From NCBI GenBank assembly GCA_041746135.1, contig JBGTHQ010000019.1, forward strand, positions 40,261 through 104,260: 64,000 nucleotides of DNA, in the 5' to 3' direction. Below are positions 33,218-41,915 of this stretch, piece after piece. The stretch comes from Alg239-R122 sp041746135 (GTDB taxonomy: Bacteria > Pseudomonadota > Alphaproteobacteria > Sphingomonadales > Sphingomonadaceae). Below the pieces are notes generated by a model, which was not told the DNA's origin, made no database searches, and saw only the letters and a list, made by a program, of their open reading frames with translations. The position numbers were made by a program, and so were the translations under genes. Every line of letters begins with the position of its first letter. The first letter of the stretch is position 1.

Positions 33218-34182
33218 CGCTGCGCGCGGTCATAGCCGGAACCGGTTCCGCCCTGCCGCGTACCCGCGTGACCAACGCGGAGCTGAGCCAGCGCGTTGAT
33301 ACCACCGACGCCTGGATCCGCGAACGCACCGGTATCACCGCGCGCTACATCGCCGAGGATGACGAATATACCTCGACGCTGGCGATAGACGCTTCCCGCA
33401 GGGCTCTCGAGGCTGCGGACATGCAGGCCGAGCAGATCGACCTGATCATTCTGGCCACTGCCACGCCCGACCAGACGTTCCCGGCCACCGCCACGAAAGT
33501 CCAGGCGGCGCTCGGCAATTTCGGGTGCACCGCGTTCGATGTAGCGGCTGTGTGTTCCGGTTTTCTGTACGCCATGCAGATCGCCGATTGCATGATCCGC
33601 GCGGGCAGCGCCCGCAACGCGCTGGTGATTGGCGCGGAAACGTTCAGCCGCATTCTCGACTGGGAAGACCGCACGACCTGCGTCCTGTTTGGCGATGGCG
33701 CGGGCGCGGTCGTGCTGAGCGCGCAGGATATAATAGGGGAACAGCAGGGCATACTTGCCTGCCGGATGCATGCCGACGGACGCCATCACGACCTGCTCTA
33801 TGTCGACGGGGGCCCGTCGACTACGAAAACCGTGGGCAAGCTGCGCATGAAGGGCCGCGAAGTGTTCCGTCATGCCGTCGTGAATCTGGCCGAGGTCATG
33901 CACGAAACGCTGGCAGAGGCCGGCCTTGAAGTCAGCGATGTCGACTGGGTCGTGCCGCACCAGGCCAATGCCCGGATACTGGACGCGACCGCACGCAAGC
34001 TGGGCCTCGCGCCCGAAAAAGTGATCGTGACCGTGGACGTCCACGCCAACACGTCTGCGGCGTCCGTTCCGCTCGCGCTCGATACCGCGGTGCGCGATGG
34101 GCGAATCCGGCGCGGAGACCTTGTGGTGCTCGAAGCAATGGGCGGCGGATTTACCTGGGGCGCCTGCATCGTTCGCTATTGA
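33214..34182 (+). CDS. fabH: Beta-ketoacyl-ACP synthase III
   Basis: Predicted 322 aa. Starts fatty acid synthesis by condensing acetyl-CoA with malonyl-ACP. The catalytic triad is visible: Cys114 in 'AAVCSGFLYA', His249 in 'VVPHQANARI' and Asn279 in 'HANTSAASVPLA'. The N-terminal 'IAGTGSALPRTRVTN' and 'WIRERTGITARY' are standard. Overlaps plsX by ATGA, so the two are coupled. Confidence 0.97.
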   Translation: MTLRAVIAGTGSALPRTRVTNAELSQRVDTTDAWIRERTGITARYIAEDDEYTSTLAIDASRRALEAADMQAEQIDLIILATATPDQTFPATATKVQAALGNFGCTAFDVAAVCSGFLYAMQIADCMIRAGSARNALVIGAETFSRILDWEDRTTCVLFGDGAGAVVLSAQDIIGEQQGILACRMHADGRHHDLLYVDGGPSTTKTVGKLRMKGREVFRHAVVNLAEVMHETLAEAGLEVSDVDWVVPHQANARILDATARKLGLAPEKVIVTVDVHANTSAASVPLALDTAVRDGRIRRGDLVVLEAMGGGFTWGACIVRY

Positions 34183-34359
34183 ACGCGGTTTTTACTGCGA
34201 TTTCAATGTCCCGATTTGGAGCACTCTTGAGATTAGCGCAATAATACATATTTTTTAGCGTCTTTTGTTCATATTAGCTCGTATTTGGGATGAAGCCATT
34301 TTACAGTGATGTTAATATGGGTTAGAAACAGCGTGAATATAATTGGGAGGTTATACGAT

Positions 34360-34659
34360 ATGCGATCTGTGGGTACACTGACGAGAGCCGATCTGGCCGA
34401 TACGTTGAATCAGCAAGTGGGATTATCACGCGCCGATTCAGCGCAAATGGTCGAGGCCATTCTCGATTACATGACAGACGCCATGGAAAATGGTGAAAAT
34501 GTCAAGATCTCGGGTTTTGGCACCTTTTTGTTGCGTGACAAGGGCGAGCGGATCGGGCGCAATCCGAAAACCGGAATCGAAGTTCCGATCACCCCGCGCC
34601 GGGTGTTGACATTCCGGGCAAGCCAGATGCTGAAAGACCGAATTATCGCTGGCAATTGA
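34360..34659 (+). CDS. ihfA: Integration host factor subunit alpha
   Basis: Predicted 99 aa from ATG 34360 with GGGAGG (34345-34350). Contains the HU/IHF signature: 'VKISGFGTFLLRDKGERIGRNPKTG' (cited in part) and the DNA-intercalating arm 'EVPITPRRVLTF'. IHF bends DNA in promoters, recombination and phage integration. The 177 bases upstream are AT-rich and hold its promoter. The following MerR gene is the usual partner in alphaproteobacteria. Confidence 0.95.
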   Translation: MRSVGTLTRADLADTLNQQVGLSRADSAQMVEAILDYMTDAMENGENVKISGFGTFLLRDKGERIGRNPKTGIEVPITPRRVLTFRASQMLKDRIIAGN

Positions 34660-34716
34660 ACCGGTCGATGTTCGATAGCCCCGGAATTTGCACATATCGT
34701 TTTTTCTTGCTAAACC

Positions 34717-35100
34717 ATGGACCTGATGAAAAATTCATCAAGCGGTAAATCATGTGGTGCGTTGCGCACGATCGGTGAGGCTTCGGCCGAACTGGGTGTG
34801 AAATCGCATATTCTGCGCTACTGGGAAGAACAATTCCCGATGCTGCGGCCGCTCAAGCGTGCGGGTGCGCGCCGCTATTACCGGTCCGAAGATATGGCCT
34901 TGCTGGCCCGGATCGACGATTTGCTCAACCGGCAGGGCTATACCGTCAAAGGCGCGGTAAAATTTCTGAAATCAAGCGGCGAAATGCCCCAGGATTTCCC
35001 GTCTTCGAGATCAGCTGCGCCCGCCGCGCTGGACGCTGATAAAATTCACAAGTTGCAGGACATACGGGCCGTACTGGCGGAAGCGCTGGCGGCCGCCTAG
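34717..35100 (+). CDS. MerR-family transcriptional regulator
   Basis: Predicted 127 aa. An N-terminal winged helix ('LRTIGEASAELGVKSHILRYWEEQFPMLRPLKR', cited in part; then 'RRYYRSEDMALLARIDDLL') is typical of the MerR-like protein encoded after ihfA in alphaproteobacteria. The short C-terminus has no metal-binding Cys, so it is not a metal sensor of the classical kind. Ligand unknown. The stop is 1 base before the convergent SixA-like gene. Confidence 0.9.
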   Translation: MDLMKNSSSGKSCGALRTIGEASAELGVKSHILRYWEEQFPMLRPLKRAGARRYYRSEDMALLARIDDLLNRQGYTVKGAVKFLKSSGEMPQDFPSSRSAAPAALDADKIHKLQDIRAVLAEALAAA

Positions 35101-35101
35101 C

Positions 35102-35647
35102 TCAGTCCATTTGCGGGCCTAATGCAGGATCGAGGTCGCGCGGCCGGATCAGCTTGACGATGCGCACATCCCCGTTGCCGATATTTGTCCAGCTGTCTAT
35201 ATCCAGTTCCAGCACGGCCAGTGCCGCGGTCGGAAATTTCTCCTCGACCACATCGCGCAAACCCTGTGTTCCGTCATCGGCAACCAGATCGAAAATCAGG
35301 TCTTCCAGTCCCGGATTGTGTCCCGCCATCAGTACGCGTTCTGGCTCGTCCTTGATGCCGCGTATTATGTCCATCAATGTGACCGAAGAGGCCAGATAGA
35401 TGCGGCGATCAAATTCCTGGTTCAGCGAACGGCCATAGCTGTTTTCCAGCTGGTCGATCGTTTCGGTCACGCGCGTCGCGGGGGAGGCAATGACGAGATC
35501 GAACTGTATATTCTCGCGTTTCATCCATGTTCCGATCAGCTTCGCACCGGCAATACCGCGGGCATTGATCGGACGGTCGAAATCGCGCGTGCCGCTGTCG
35601 CCCCATTCGGACTTGGCGTGGCGCAGCAGGGTGAGTGTCTTGGTAAT
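35102..35647 (-). CDS. SixA-like phosphohistidine phosphatase with non-standard start
   Basis: Predicted about 181 aa. The catalytic 'LTLLRHAKSEWGDSGTRDF' and second His motif 'LMAGHNPGLED' identify the SixA branch of histidine phosphatases. The first ATG in frame (35524) lies after the catalytic His, so it cannot be the true start. From the upstream stop at 35744-35746 the frame has no ATG, GTG or TTG; the best candidate is ATT at 35647, 5 bases after AGGCAGG (35659-35653), or CTG further up. It begins 17 bases after the DinG-like stop, so it may be translated by coupling. Confidence 0.8.
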   Translation of the reverse strand: MTKTLTLLRHAKSEWGDSGTRDFDRPINARGIAGAKLIGTWMKRENIQFDLVIASPATRVTETIDQLENSYGRSLNQEFDRRIYLASSVTLMDIIRGIKDEPERVLMAGHNPGLEDLIFDLVADDGTQGLRDVVEEKFPTAALAVLELDIDSWTNIGNGDVRIVKLIRPRDLDPALGPQMD

Positions 35648-35663
35648 AACGGCCTGCCTGTGA

Positions 35664-38402
35664 CTAGATCGGAATGGAATCGTCGAGCTCTTTGCGCGCC
35701 ACTGAAAGCCCAGAACGCACGGCTTGTAAAGCTTCCGTAAGCGTCACCCTGCGAATGGGGATGCCATCGGGGAAAGCCAATAGCAGACGCGAGGGAAAAG
35801 CGGCGCTCAGCATCACGAATTGGCCATGATCGTCGCGGCTGCGGATGAGGCGGCCGAAAGCCTGCGCCAGCTTGCCGCGGATCAGCATATCGTCATATTT
35901 GCTGCCACCGCCCGCGAGCTTGCGCGCACGGTGCAGGATGCTGGGTTTGGGCCACGGCACGCCCTCCATCACCACGAGCCGCAGCGAATGGCCAGGCACA
36001 TCGACGCCGTCGCGCAAGGCATCGGTGCCGAGTAGGCAGGCGTGCGGATCGTCGCGGAAGATATCGACCAGAGTGCCGGTGTCGATCGGGTCGACATGCT
36101 GCGCGTAAAGCGGCAGCCCTGCTTCGGCCAGCCGGTCGGCAATGCGCACGTGCACGCCACGCAGCCGCCGGATCGCGGTGAACAGGCCGAGCGCGCCGCC
36201 GCCCGCGGCCTCGAACAACTGCGCAGAGGCTCCAGCCAGCGCGGGCATGTCGCCGCGCCGGATATCGGTGACGATCAGGACTTCGGATTGCTGCCCGTAC
36301 GCGAACGGGCTGGGCACCGCAAAATGGTCGGCCGGTTTGTCCAGATGCCTTGCCCCGCTGCGCAATTCGGCGCTGGCCCAGTCATGCCCGTCGCGCAATG
36401 TGGCCGATGTGACCATGACGCCGTGACTGGGTTTAATCACGGTTTCTGCCACCGGACGTGCCGGGTCAAGCCAGTGGCGGTGCAGGCCGATATCATATTC
36501 GCGGCCCTCAAAGCGCTCCACCGCCATCCAGTCGACGAAATCGGGATCGGCCGGGCCGCCGATGCGGCTGAGCAACGACAGCCATGCGCCGAGCATATCG
36601 GCTCGCCAGCCGAGCGCGAACAGCGCCCCGTCCATCCGCGCCCGCGCCGCCGCATCCATCCAATCGGGGCCATCCTCGATCAGTGCCTCGAGCCGCTTGC
36701 CAAGAATGATGAGCGGCCTGAGTAGGTCGTCCATCGCCTTGGCCGCCCGCGCGGCGGCTTCGATCAGCGGTCCGTCGAGACCGACCAGTTCGGTTTCCAG
36801 GCCATAGCCCGCATCCGCCCCCTTGCTTTCGTCGCGCGCGTAAACGGTGCCGCGGATCGCGGCGAGCAGTTTTTCGACCGGCCCCCATGGATCGCCTTCC
36901 TGCAGCCGCGCCAGCCAGCCTTCTCCGGGCAGTGCTTCGGCGGCGGTGCGCGCGGCCTCGATCGCCGCGCCGCCCTGTTCATCATAGCTGCCGACATCCG
37001 CCAGCCGTGCGGCCAGTCCGCGCCGGCGCCCCTTGGCCTTGCCCTCCGGTCCCATGATCCAGCGGCGCACTTCGATAGTTTCCTGTCCGGTCAGTGCGGC
37101 GGAAAACATGCTGTCGGCGGCATCGAACAGATGATGGCCTTCGTCGAAGATGATGCGGGTGGGCCGACCGTTCTGTTCACGGCCGCCAATATTAGACTCT
37201 CTGGCGGCATTGACCATCACCAGCGCATGGTTGGCGATGACGATATCGGCGTCGATGCTGTCGCGGGCGGAGCGTTCGATAAAGCATTTGCGATAGTGCG
37301 GACAACCGGCATAGACGCATTCGCCGCGCCGGTCGGTCAGCGCCGTCACCCCGCGCTGGCGGAACAATGTGGTCAGCCATCCGGGCAGGTCGCCGCCGAT
37401 CATGTCGCCGTCGCGCGAATAGCTGGCCCAGCGTGCGACCAGATGCGCGAGGATGGCGGGGCGTCCGGTAAACCCGCCCTGCAGTGCGTCTTCCAGATTG
37501 AGCAGACACAGATAATTTTCGCGGCCCTTGCGCACCACGACGCGTTTCTTAAAAACGTCCGGATTGGGATAGATGCGCTCGCTCTCGCGGCTCAGCTGGC
37601 GCTGCAGCGCTTTGGTGTAAGTCGATATCCACACTGCGCCGCCCGCCGAATGCGCCCATAAAGATGCGGGCGCAAGATAGCCCAGAGTCTTGCCGATGCC
37701 CGTACCTGCTTCGGCCAGCAGCATATGCGGATGTTTCTCGCTATCGCGCGGCGCAAAAATATGCGCGGCGGCTTTGGCATAATCACGCTGCCCCTGTCGC
37801 CGCTCCGCGCCATTGCCGGTCAGGTGATCGAGATGCGATTCGACATCGCCGCTATCGAGCGTGATCGTGCGCGGCGCCGGGCGCGGTGGTTTCTCCTCCC
37901 ATTCTGGAAGCTTCGAGAAAAGCCAGCGTTCGGGTGTTTGCGGTTTTTTCAGATGGTCCACAACCGTCCCCGCCCATGGCCAGCGCAGGCGGAACAGCGC
38001 CTGGCAACTGTCCCACGCCCCTTCGCGTTCCTTCCATACGGGATCGGACAAAGTGGTCAGCAGCTTTTCGGCGGCGGCGTGGTAGATAAGCGGAATGCTA
38101 TGCTCCTCGATTTCCTCCGGAGGGCCAAAATCGAGGCCCAGCGCCTTTACCAGCCCCGCCGCGGTCGGCACCATGAAGCGTGCCGGATGCACGAACGCGA
38201 ACAGTTCCAGCAGATCGAGCCCCGACAGTTCACCATAGCCGAGCCGCTGTCCCAAAAGCGGCGCATTCATCAGGATGACAGGCGTTTCCGCGGCGCGGCC
38301 GATCGCTTCGCCTTTTGAAATCGCCTGCACCTGGCCGTCTTCGGCAAGCCATATCCCACTATGGCTTGCATGCAATGCGGGAAAGGATAGGGAAATGGGC
38401 AT
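35664..38402 (-). CDS. DinG-like ATP-dependent DNA helicase (XPD type)
   Basis: Predicted 912 aa. Walker A 'GTGIGKT' at 233-239; DEAH-box variant 'FDEGHH'; four Cys of an iron-sulfur domain between them ('ENYLC', 'GEC', 'AGC', 'RKC'); and motif VI region 'FGRLIRSRDDHG'. These mark the XPD/DinG family of 5'-3' helicases that unwind damaged or structured DNA. The first 180 residues are an extra domain ('GIWLAEDGQVQAI', 'LDLLELFAFVHPARF') that may be a decayed DnaQ-like exonuclease, as in other alphaproteobacterial relatives. It is followed by the SixA-like gene. Confidence 0.9.
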   Translation of the reverse strand: MPISLSFPALHASHSGIWLAEDGQVQAISKGEAIGRAAETPVILMNAPLLGQRLGYGELSGLDLLELFAFVHPARFMVPTAAGLVKALGLDFGPPEEIEEHSIPLIYHAAAEKLLTTLSDPVWKEREGAWDSCQALFRLRWPWAGTVVDHLKKPQTPERWLFSKLPEWEEKPPRPAPRTITLDSGDVESHLDHLTGNGAERRQGQRDYAKAAAHIFAPRDSEKHPHMLLAEAGTGIGKTLGYLAPASLWAHSAGGAVWISTYTKALQRQLSRESERIYPNPDVFKKRVVVRKGRENYLCLLNLEDALQGGFTGRPAILAHLVARWASYSRDGDMIGGDLPGWLTTLFRQRGVTALTDRRGECVYAGCPHYRKCFIERSARDSIDADIVIANHALVMVNAARESNIGGREQNGRPTRIIFDEGHHLFDAADSMFSAALTGQETIEVRRWIMGPEGKAKGRRRGLAARLADVGSYDEQGGAAIEAARTAAEALPGEGWLARLQEGDPWGPVEKLLAAIRGTVYARDESKGADAGYGLETELVGLDGPLIEAAARAAKAMDDLLRPLIILGKRLEALIEDGPDWMDAAARARMDGALFALGWRADMLGAWLSLLSRIGGPADPDFVDWMAVERFEGREYDIGLHRHWLDPARPVAETVIKPSHGVMVTSATLRDGHDWASAELRSGARHLDKPADHFAVPSPFAYGQQSEVLIVTDIRRGDMPALAGASAQLFEAAGGGALGLFTAIRRLRGVHVRIADRLAEAGLPLYAQHVDPIDTGTLVDIFRDDPHACLLGTDALRDGVDVPGHSLRLVVMEGVPWPKPSILHRARKLAGGGSKYDDMLIRGKLAQAFGRLIRSRDDHGQFVMLSAAFPSRLLLAFPDGIPIRRVTLTEALQAVRSGLSVARKELDDSIPI

Positions 38403-38491
38403 AGAGTTTGGCAGAAATTCCGTCTAAAGGACTGAACGGAACTCTGCCGCAAACGTGGCGGTGATACAAGAACGAAAAGGAAACGTACCCA

Positions 38492-40087
38492 GTGAGCGAT
38501 ATGCAGGGCATAGCAATGGAGTCCAAAGCATGGCCTTTCGAGGAAGCGCGCAAATTGCTCAAACGCTATCGCGGCGAGCGCGGCGCGCCCGCGCCCAAGC
38601 CAGATGGCGAAGCGATACTGTTCGAAACCGGCTATAGTCCATCGGGCCTGCCGCATATCGGCACGTTCAACGAGGTGCTGCGCACCACTATGGTGCGCCA
38701 TGCGTATGAGACGCTAACTGGAAATCCGACGCGGCTGATCGCCTTTTCCGACGATATGGACGGCTTCCGAAAAGTGCCAACCAATGTGCCGAATCAGGAT
38801 ATGCTGGCGGAGCATTTGCACAAGCCGCTGACGCAAGTGCCCGATCCGTACGAAAAATTCGAAAGTTTTGCCGCGCACAATAACGCGATGCTGCGCGATT
38901 TTCTCGACCGCTACGGGTTCGATTACGAATTCCTGTCCTCGACCGAGCAGTACCAAAAGGGCGCATTCGACGACACGCTGAAGCTGGTGCTCGCGCGCTA
39001 TGGCCAAATCATGGACATCATGCTGCCGACGCTGGGCAAGGAGCGGCAGGCGACCTATTCGCCCGTGTTGCCGATCAGTCCGAAAACCGGTCATGTGCTG
39101 CAGGTGCCGGTCGAGGTGGTCGATGCGCAGGCGGGCATTGTCCGGTTCGAGGATGGCGGCGAGACGATCGAGCATAACATCCTGTCTGGCGGCGCGAAGC
39201 TGCAATGGAAAGTCGACTGGGCAATGCGGTGGGTGGCATTGGGCATCGACTATGAAATGTATGGTAAGGATCACATCGAAGGAGGTATCCAGTCGGGCAA
39301 GATCGCCAAGGTGCTGGGCGCGCGCAAGCCCGAAGGCCTGATCTACGAGATGTTCCTCGACGAAAAGGGCGAGAAGATTTCCAAATCGAAAGGCAATGGC
39401 CTGAGCCTCGAGCAATGGCTCGAATACGGCTCGCAAAACAGCCTCGCCTTTTATATTTTCCGCGATCCCAAATCGGCCAAGCAGCTGCATATGGGCGTGA
39501 TCCCGCGCGCGGTCGACGAATATTTCCAGTTCCGCGCCAACTGGCACGATCAGGAAACTGACAAACGGCTCGGCAATCCGGTGCATCACGTCCATAATGG
39601 CGAGGTGCCGGACGATGTTATCCCGGTTACCTACGGCCTGCTGCTCAACCTGGTCGGGGTGATGGGCGAAGCGAGCAAGGAACAGGTCTGGGGTTATTTG
39701 CGGCAATATGCGCCCGATGCGACCGCGCACACATATCCCGACCTGGACGAGCTGATCGACAATGCAATGGCCTATCACCGCGACTTTATCGCGCCGACGC
39801 TCGACCGCCGCCCGCCGGTGGGCCATGAAGTCGCCGCGCTCGAACGGCTCGACCGCGAACTGGCCGGCCTACCCGAAAATGCACCGGCGGAAAACGTCCA
39901 GACGATCGTCTATACGATCGGCAAAGAAGGCGGCTTTGAAAACCTGCGCGACTGGTTCACCGCGCTCTATGAGACGTTGCTGGGCAGCTCGCAGGGGCCG
40001 CGCATGGGCAGTTTCATCTCGCTCTACGGCATTGCCAATACCCGCAAGCTGATCGCGGAGGCGACCGCAAAAGCTTCCTCCTCGTGA
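38492..40087 (+). CDS. lysK: Lysine--tRNA ligase, class I
   Basis: Predicted 531 aa. Attaches lysine to tRNA-Lys. It is the class I enzyme (Rossmann type), with the HIGH-like 'PHIGTFN' at 54-60 and KMSKS-like 'KISKSKG' at 295-301, not the class II LysS common in other bacteria. Class I LysRS is typical of archaea, spirochaetes and many alphaproteobacteria. GTG 38492 follows AAAAGGAAA at good spacing. No class II copy is in the window. Confidence 0.95.
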   Translation: MSDMQGIAMESKAWPFEEARKLLKRYRGERGAPAPKPDGEAILFETGYSPSGLPHIGTFNEVLRTTMVRHAYETLTGNPTRLIAFSDDMDGFRKVPTNVPNQDMLAEHLHKPLTQVPDPYEKFESFAAHNNAMLRDFLDRYGFDYEFLSSTEQYQKGAFDDTLKLVLARYGQIMDIMLPTLGKERQATYSPVLPISPKTGHVLQVPVEVVDAQAGIVRFEDGGETIEHNILSGGAKLQWKVDWAMRWVALGIDYEMYGKDHIEGGIQSGKIAKVLGARKPEGLIYEMFLDEKGEKISKSKGNGLSLEQWLEYGSQNSLAFYIFRDPKSAKQLHMGVIPRAVDEYFQFRANWHDQETDKRLGNPVHHVHNGEVPDDVIPVTYGLLLNLVGVMGEASKEQVWGYLRQYAPDATAHTYPDLDELIDNAMAYHRDFIAPTLDRRPPVGHEVAALERLDRELAGLPENAPAENVQTIVYTIGKEGGFENLRDWFTALYETLLGSSQGPRMGSFISLYGIANTRKLIAEATAKASSS

Positions 40088-40127
40088 GCCGCAGCGCGGG
40101 CCAGTGTTTCGCAGAAAGGATAGCCGC

Positions 40128-40817
40128 ATGCGCATTCATGCCGATTTTTCGCAAAAAGTTGTAATCCTTCCGGGCGATGCGGACTGGGTGGCTTCGCCGT
40201 TGCCCGGTGTCGAACGGCAGATGCTCGACCGGATCGGCGGGGAAGTGGCGCGCGCGACCTCGATCGTGCGCTATGCGGCGGGCAGCGCTTTCGATCCGCA
40301 CAGCCATGGCGGCGGCGAGGAATATCTGGTGCTGGACGGCGTGTTTTCCGACGAGCGCGGCGACTATTCCGCCGGCACCTATGTGCGCAATCCGCCCGGC
40401 AGTCGGCACCAGCCGTTCAGCACGAACGGCTGCACCATCCTGGTCAAGCTGCACCAGTTCCAGCCGGACGACAGCGCGCAAAAGACGATCGATACCCGCG
40501 CGGGCGACTATAGATATTATGGCGGCGAGGGGGTGTCGGTCATGGACCTGCATCAGGCACCGCACGAAAGCGTGAAAATGATCCGCTGGGACAAAGGCAG
40601 CAGCTATCCGCGCCATGCGCATGCAGGCGGCAGCGAAAACTATATCATCAGCGGTACATTATCCGACGAGGACGGCGATTATCCGGCGGGCACATGGATA
40701 CGCCATCCGGACGGTTCGGCGCATGCGCCCTATTCCACGGACGGCGCTGTGGTCTGGTCGAAAACCGGGCATCTGTCGGCTGCGGCGCTTGGCAAATGGA
40801 ATGACGGGACGGACTAG
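40128..40817 (+). CDS. Double-cupin protein, ChrR-like
   Basis: Predicted 229 aa from ATG 40128 (GAAAGGA upstream). Two cupin units: 'FDPHSHGGGEEYLVLDGVFSDERGDYSAGTYVRNPPGS' (cited in part) and 'YPRHAHAGGSENYIISGTLSDEDGDYPAGTWIRHPDGS' (in part), each with the HxH...E metal set. This is the ChrR C-terminal type cupin, here duplicated and without the zinc-binding anti-sigma domain. Probably a metal-binding oxygen- or acetylacetone-type enzyme or sensor. The stop overlaps that of the convergent desaturase by 4 bases. Confidence 0.82.
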   Translation: MRIHADFSQKVVILPGDADWVASPLPGVERQMLDRIGGEVARATSIVRYAAGSAFDPHSHGGGEEYLVLDGVFSDERGDYSAGTYVRNPPGSRHQPFSTNGCTILVKLHQFQPDDSAQKTIDTRAGDYRYYGGEGVSVMDLHQAPHESVKMIRWDKGSSYPRHAHAGGSENYIISGTLSDEDGDYPAGTWIRHPDGSAHAPYSTDGAVVWSKTGHLSAAALGKWNDGTD

Positions 40818-41755
40818 GCGGCCCGCGCCGTGGCCAGGCGGAGCACATGCCAGTATCCCGGCGAAATGATCATCGTGCGGTGCCGGTCTTGTACGCCCAG
40901 ATGGTCGTGCGCGGCTTTCAGGTGATAGCATGGCACGCCCATGAACAGGTGATGCTCGCTGTGATAATTCACCCAATAGGGCGCGACGGTGGCGCGGGCG
41001 AGCCAGCCGGCCTGCGTCGTGCGGGCATGGCTGAACGGATCGTCGCTGCCCGTTTCGGTGCAGGCATGTTCGGCGATATTGCGGATCCGCAAAAACAGCT
41101 GGAACGTGGTGGCGAGCGCGATCAGCCACAGCAGGTAAGGCAGGATGCCCTGGCCGGTGGCAAAGGACAGCGCGATCAGCACGGCTTGCGCGCCCAGGAA
41201 GCGCAACAGCGATTTGCCGACGAATATATTTTGCTCCTTTGCGCCCGGCGAAATACCCTTGAGCGCCATCAGCACCTGCGCGCCGCGCAGTTTGACAAAA
41301 GTCAGGCCGGACAGATCGCGCAGCACCTTGCGCGCCATGCTGCCGCGCGTGGTCGGAAACGGCGCCGACAGGATCAGGTCGGGGTCTTCCTGCTGCTGCG
41401 TATATTTATGGTGGGTCAGGTGATAGGTGCGATAGGCGTGCAGGTCGGTGCCGACGGGCACGCCGGTCATCCACTGGCCGAGGAAATTGTTGGCCTTGCG
41501 TTTGGGATGGAGATGCCCGTGCGCGGCATCGTGCATCAGGATCGCCAGTCCCAGTTGCCGTCCGCCGATAATGACAATGGCCGCGATCCATGCCAGCCAG
41601 TGCCCCGTCCACAGCGCGAGCGCAATCGCCGCGACAATCACCGCCCAGGCATGCACGACCAAAGCCGCGCCTTTCCAGCGCGACACCTGCGTCAGCGCGG
41701 CCCATTGCTCGCGGCCGAAGATATCGGTGGGTCGGGCAGCTTTTACGGCGGGCAT
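40814..41755 (-). CDS. Membrane fatty acid desaturase
   Basis: Predicted 313 aa. Three histidine boxes of the di-iron desaturase/hydroxylase family: 'HDAAHGH', 'HLTHHKYTQ' and 'HSEHHLF', plus a fourth His at 'RNIAEHA'. Four or more membrane helices (about 30-75, 195-235). It inserts a double bond into membrane acyl chains or related lipids using oxygen. The substrate is not evident. It converges with the cupin gene; its promoter faces the MscS gene. Confidence 0.9.
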   Translation of the reverse strand: MPAVKAARPTDIFGREQWAALTQVSRWKGAALVVHAWAVIVAAIALALWTGHWLAWIAAIVIIGGRQLGLAILMHDAAHGHLHPKRKANNFLGQWMTGVPVGTDLHAYRTYHLTHHKYTQQQEDPDLILSAPFPTTRGSMARKVLRDLSGLTFVKLRGAQVLMALKGISPGAKEQNIFVGKSLLRFLGAQAVLIALSFATGQGILPYLLWLIALATTFQLFLRIRNIAEHACTETGSDDPFSHARTTQAGWLARATVAPYWVNYHSEHHLFMGVPCYHLKAAHDHLGVQDRHRTMIISPGYWHVLRLATARAA

Positions 41756-41915
41756 ATCGGGGCACTCCTTATTGTCATAATATACGCTTTTTATTGCGAT
41801 TGTGCAAAACTCGCCGCTATATCCAGCGGACCGTAGCGTCGTTCATCAGCCGGGGGGGCAACACCGATCGGATCCGACTCGGCGCACCGCGACGACATCT
41901 TTTTGAAAGAGATTT

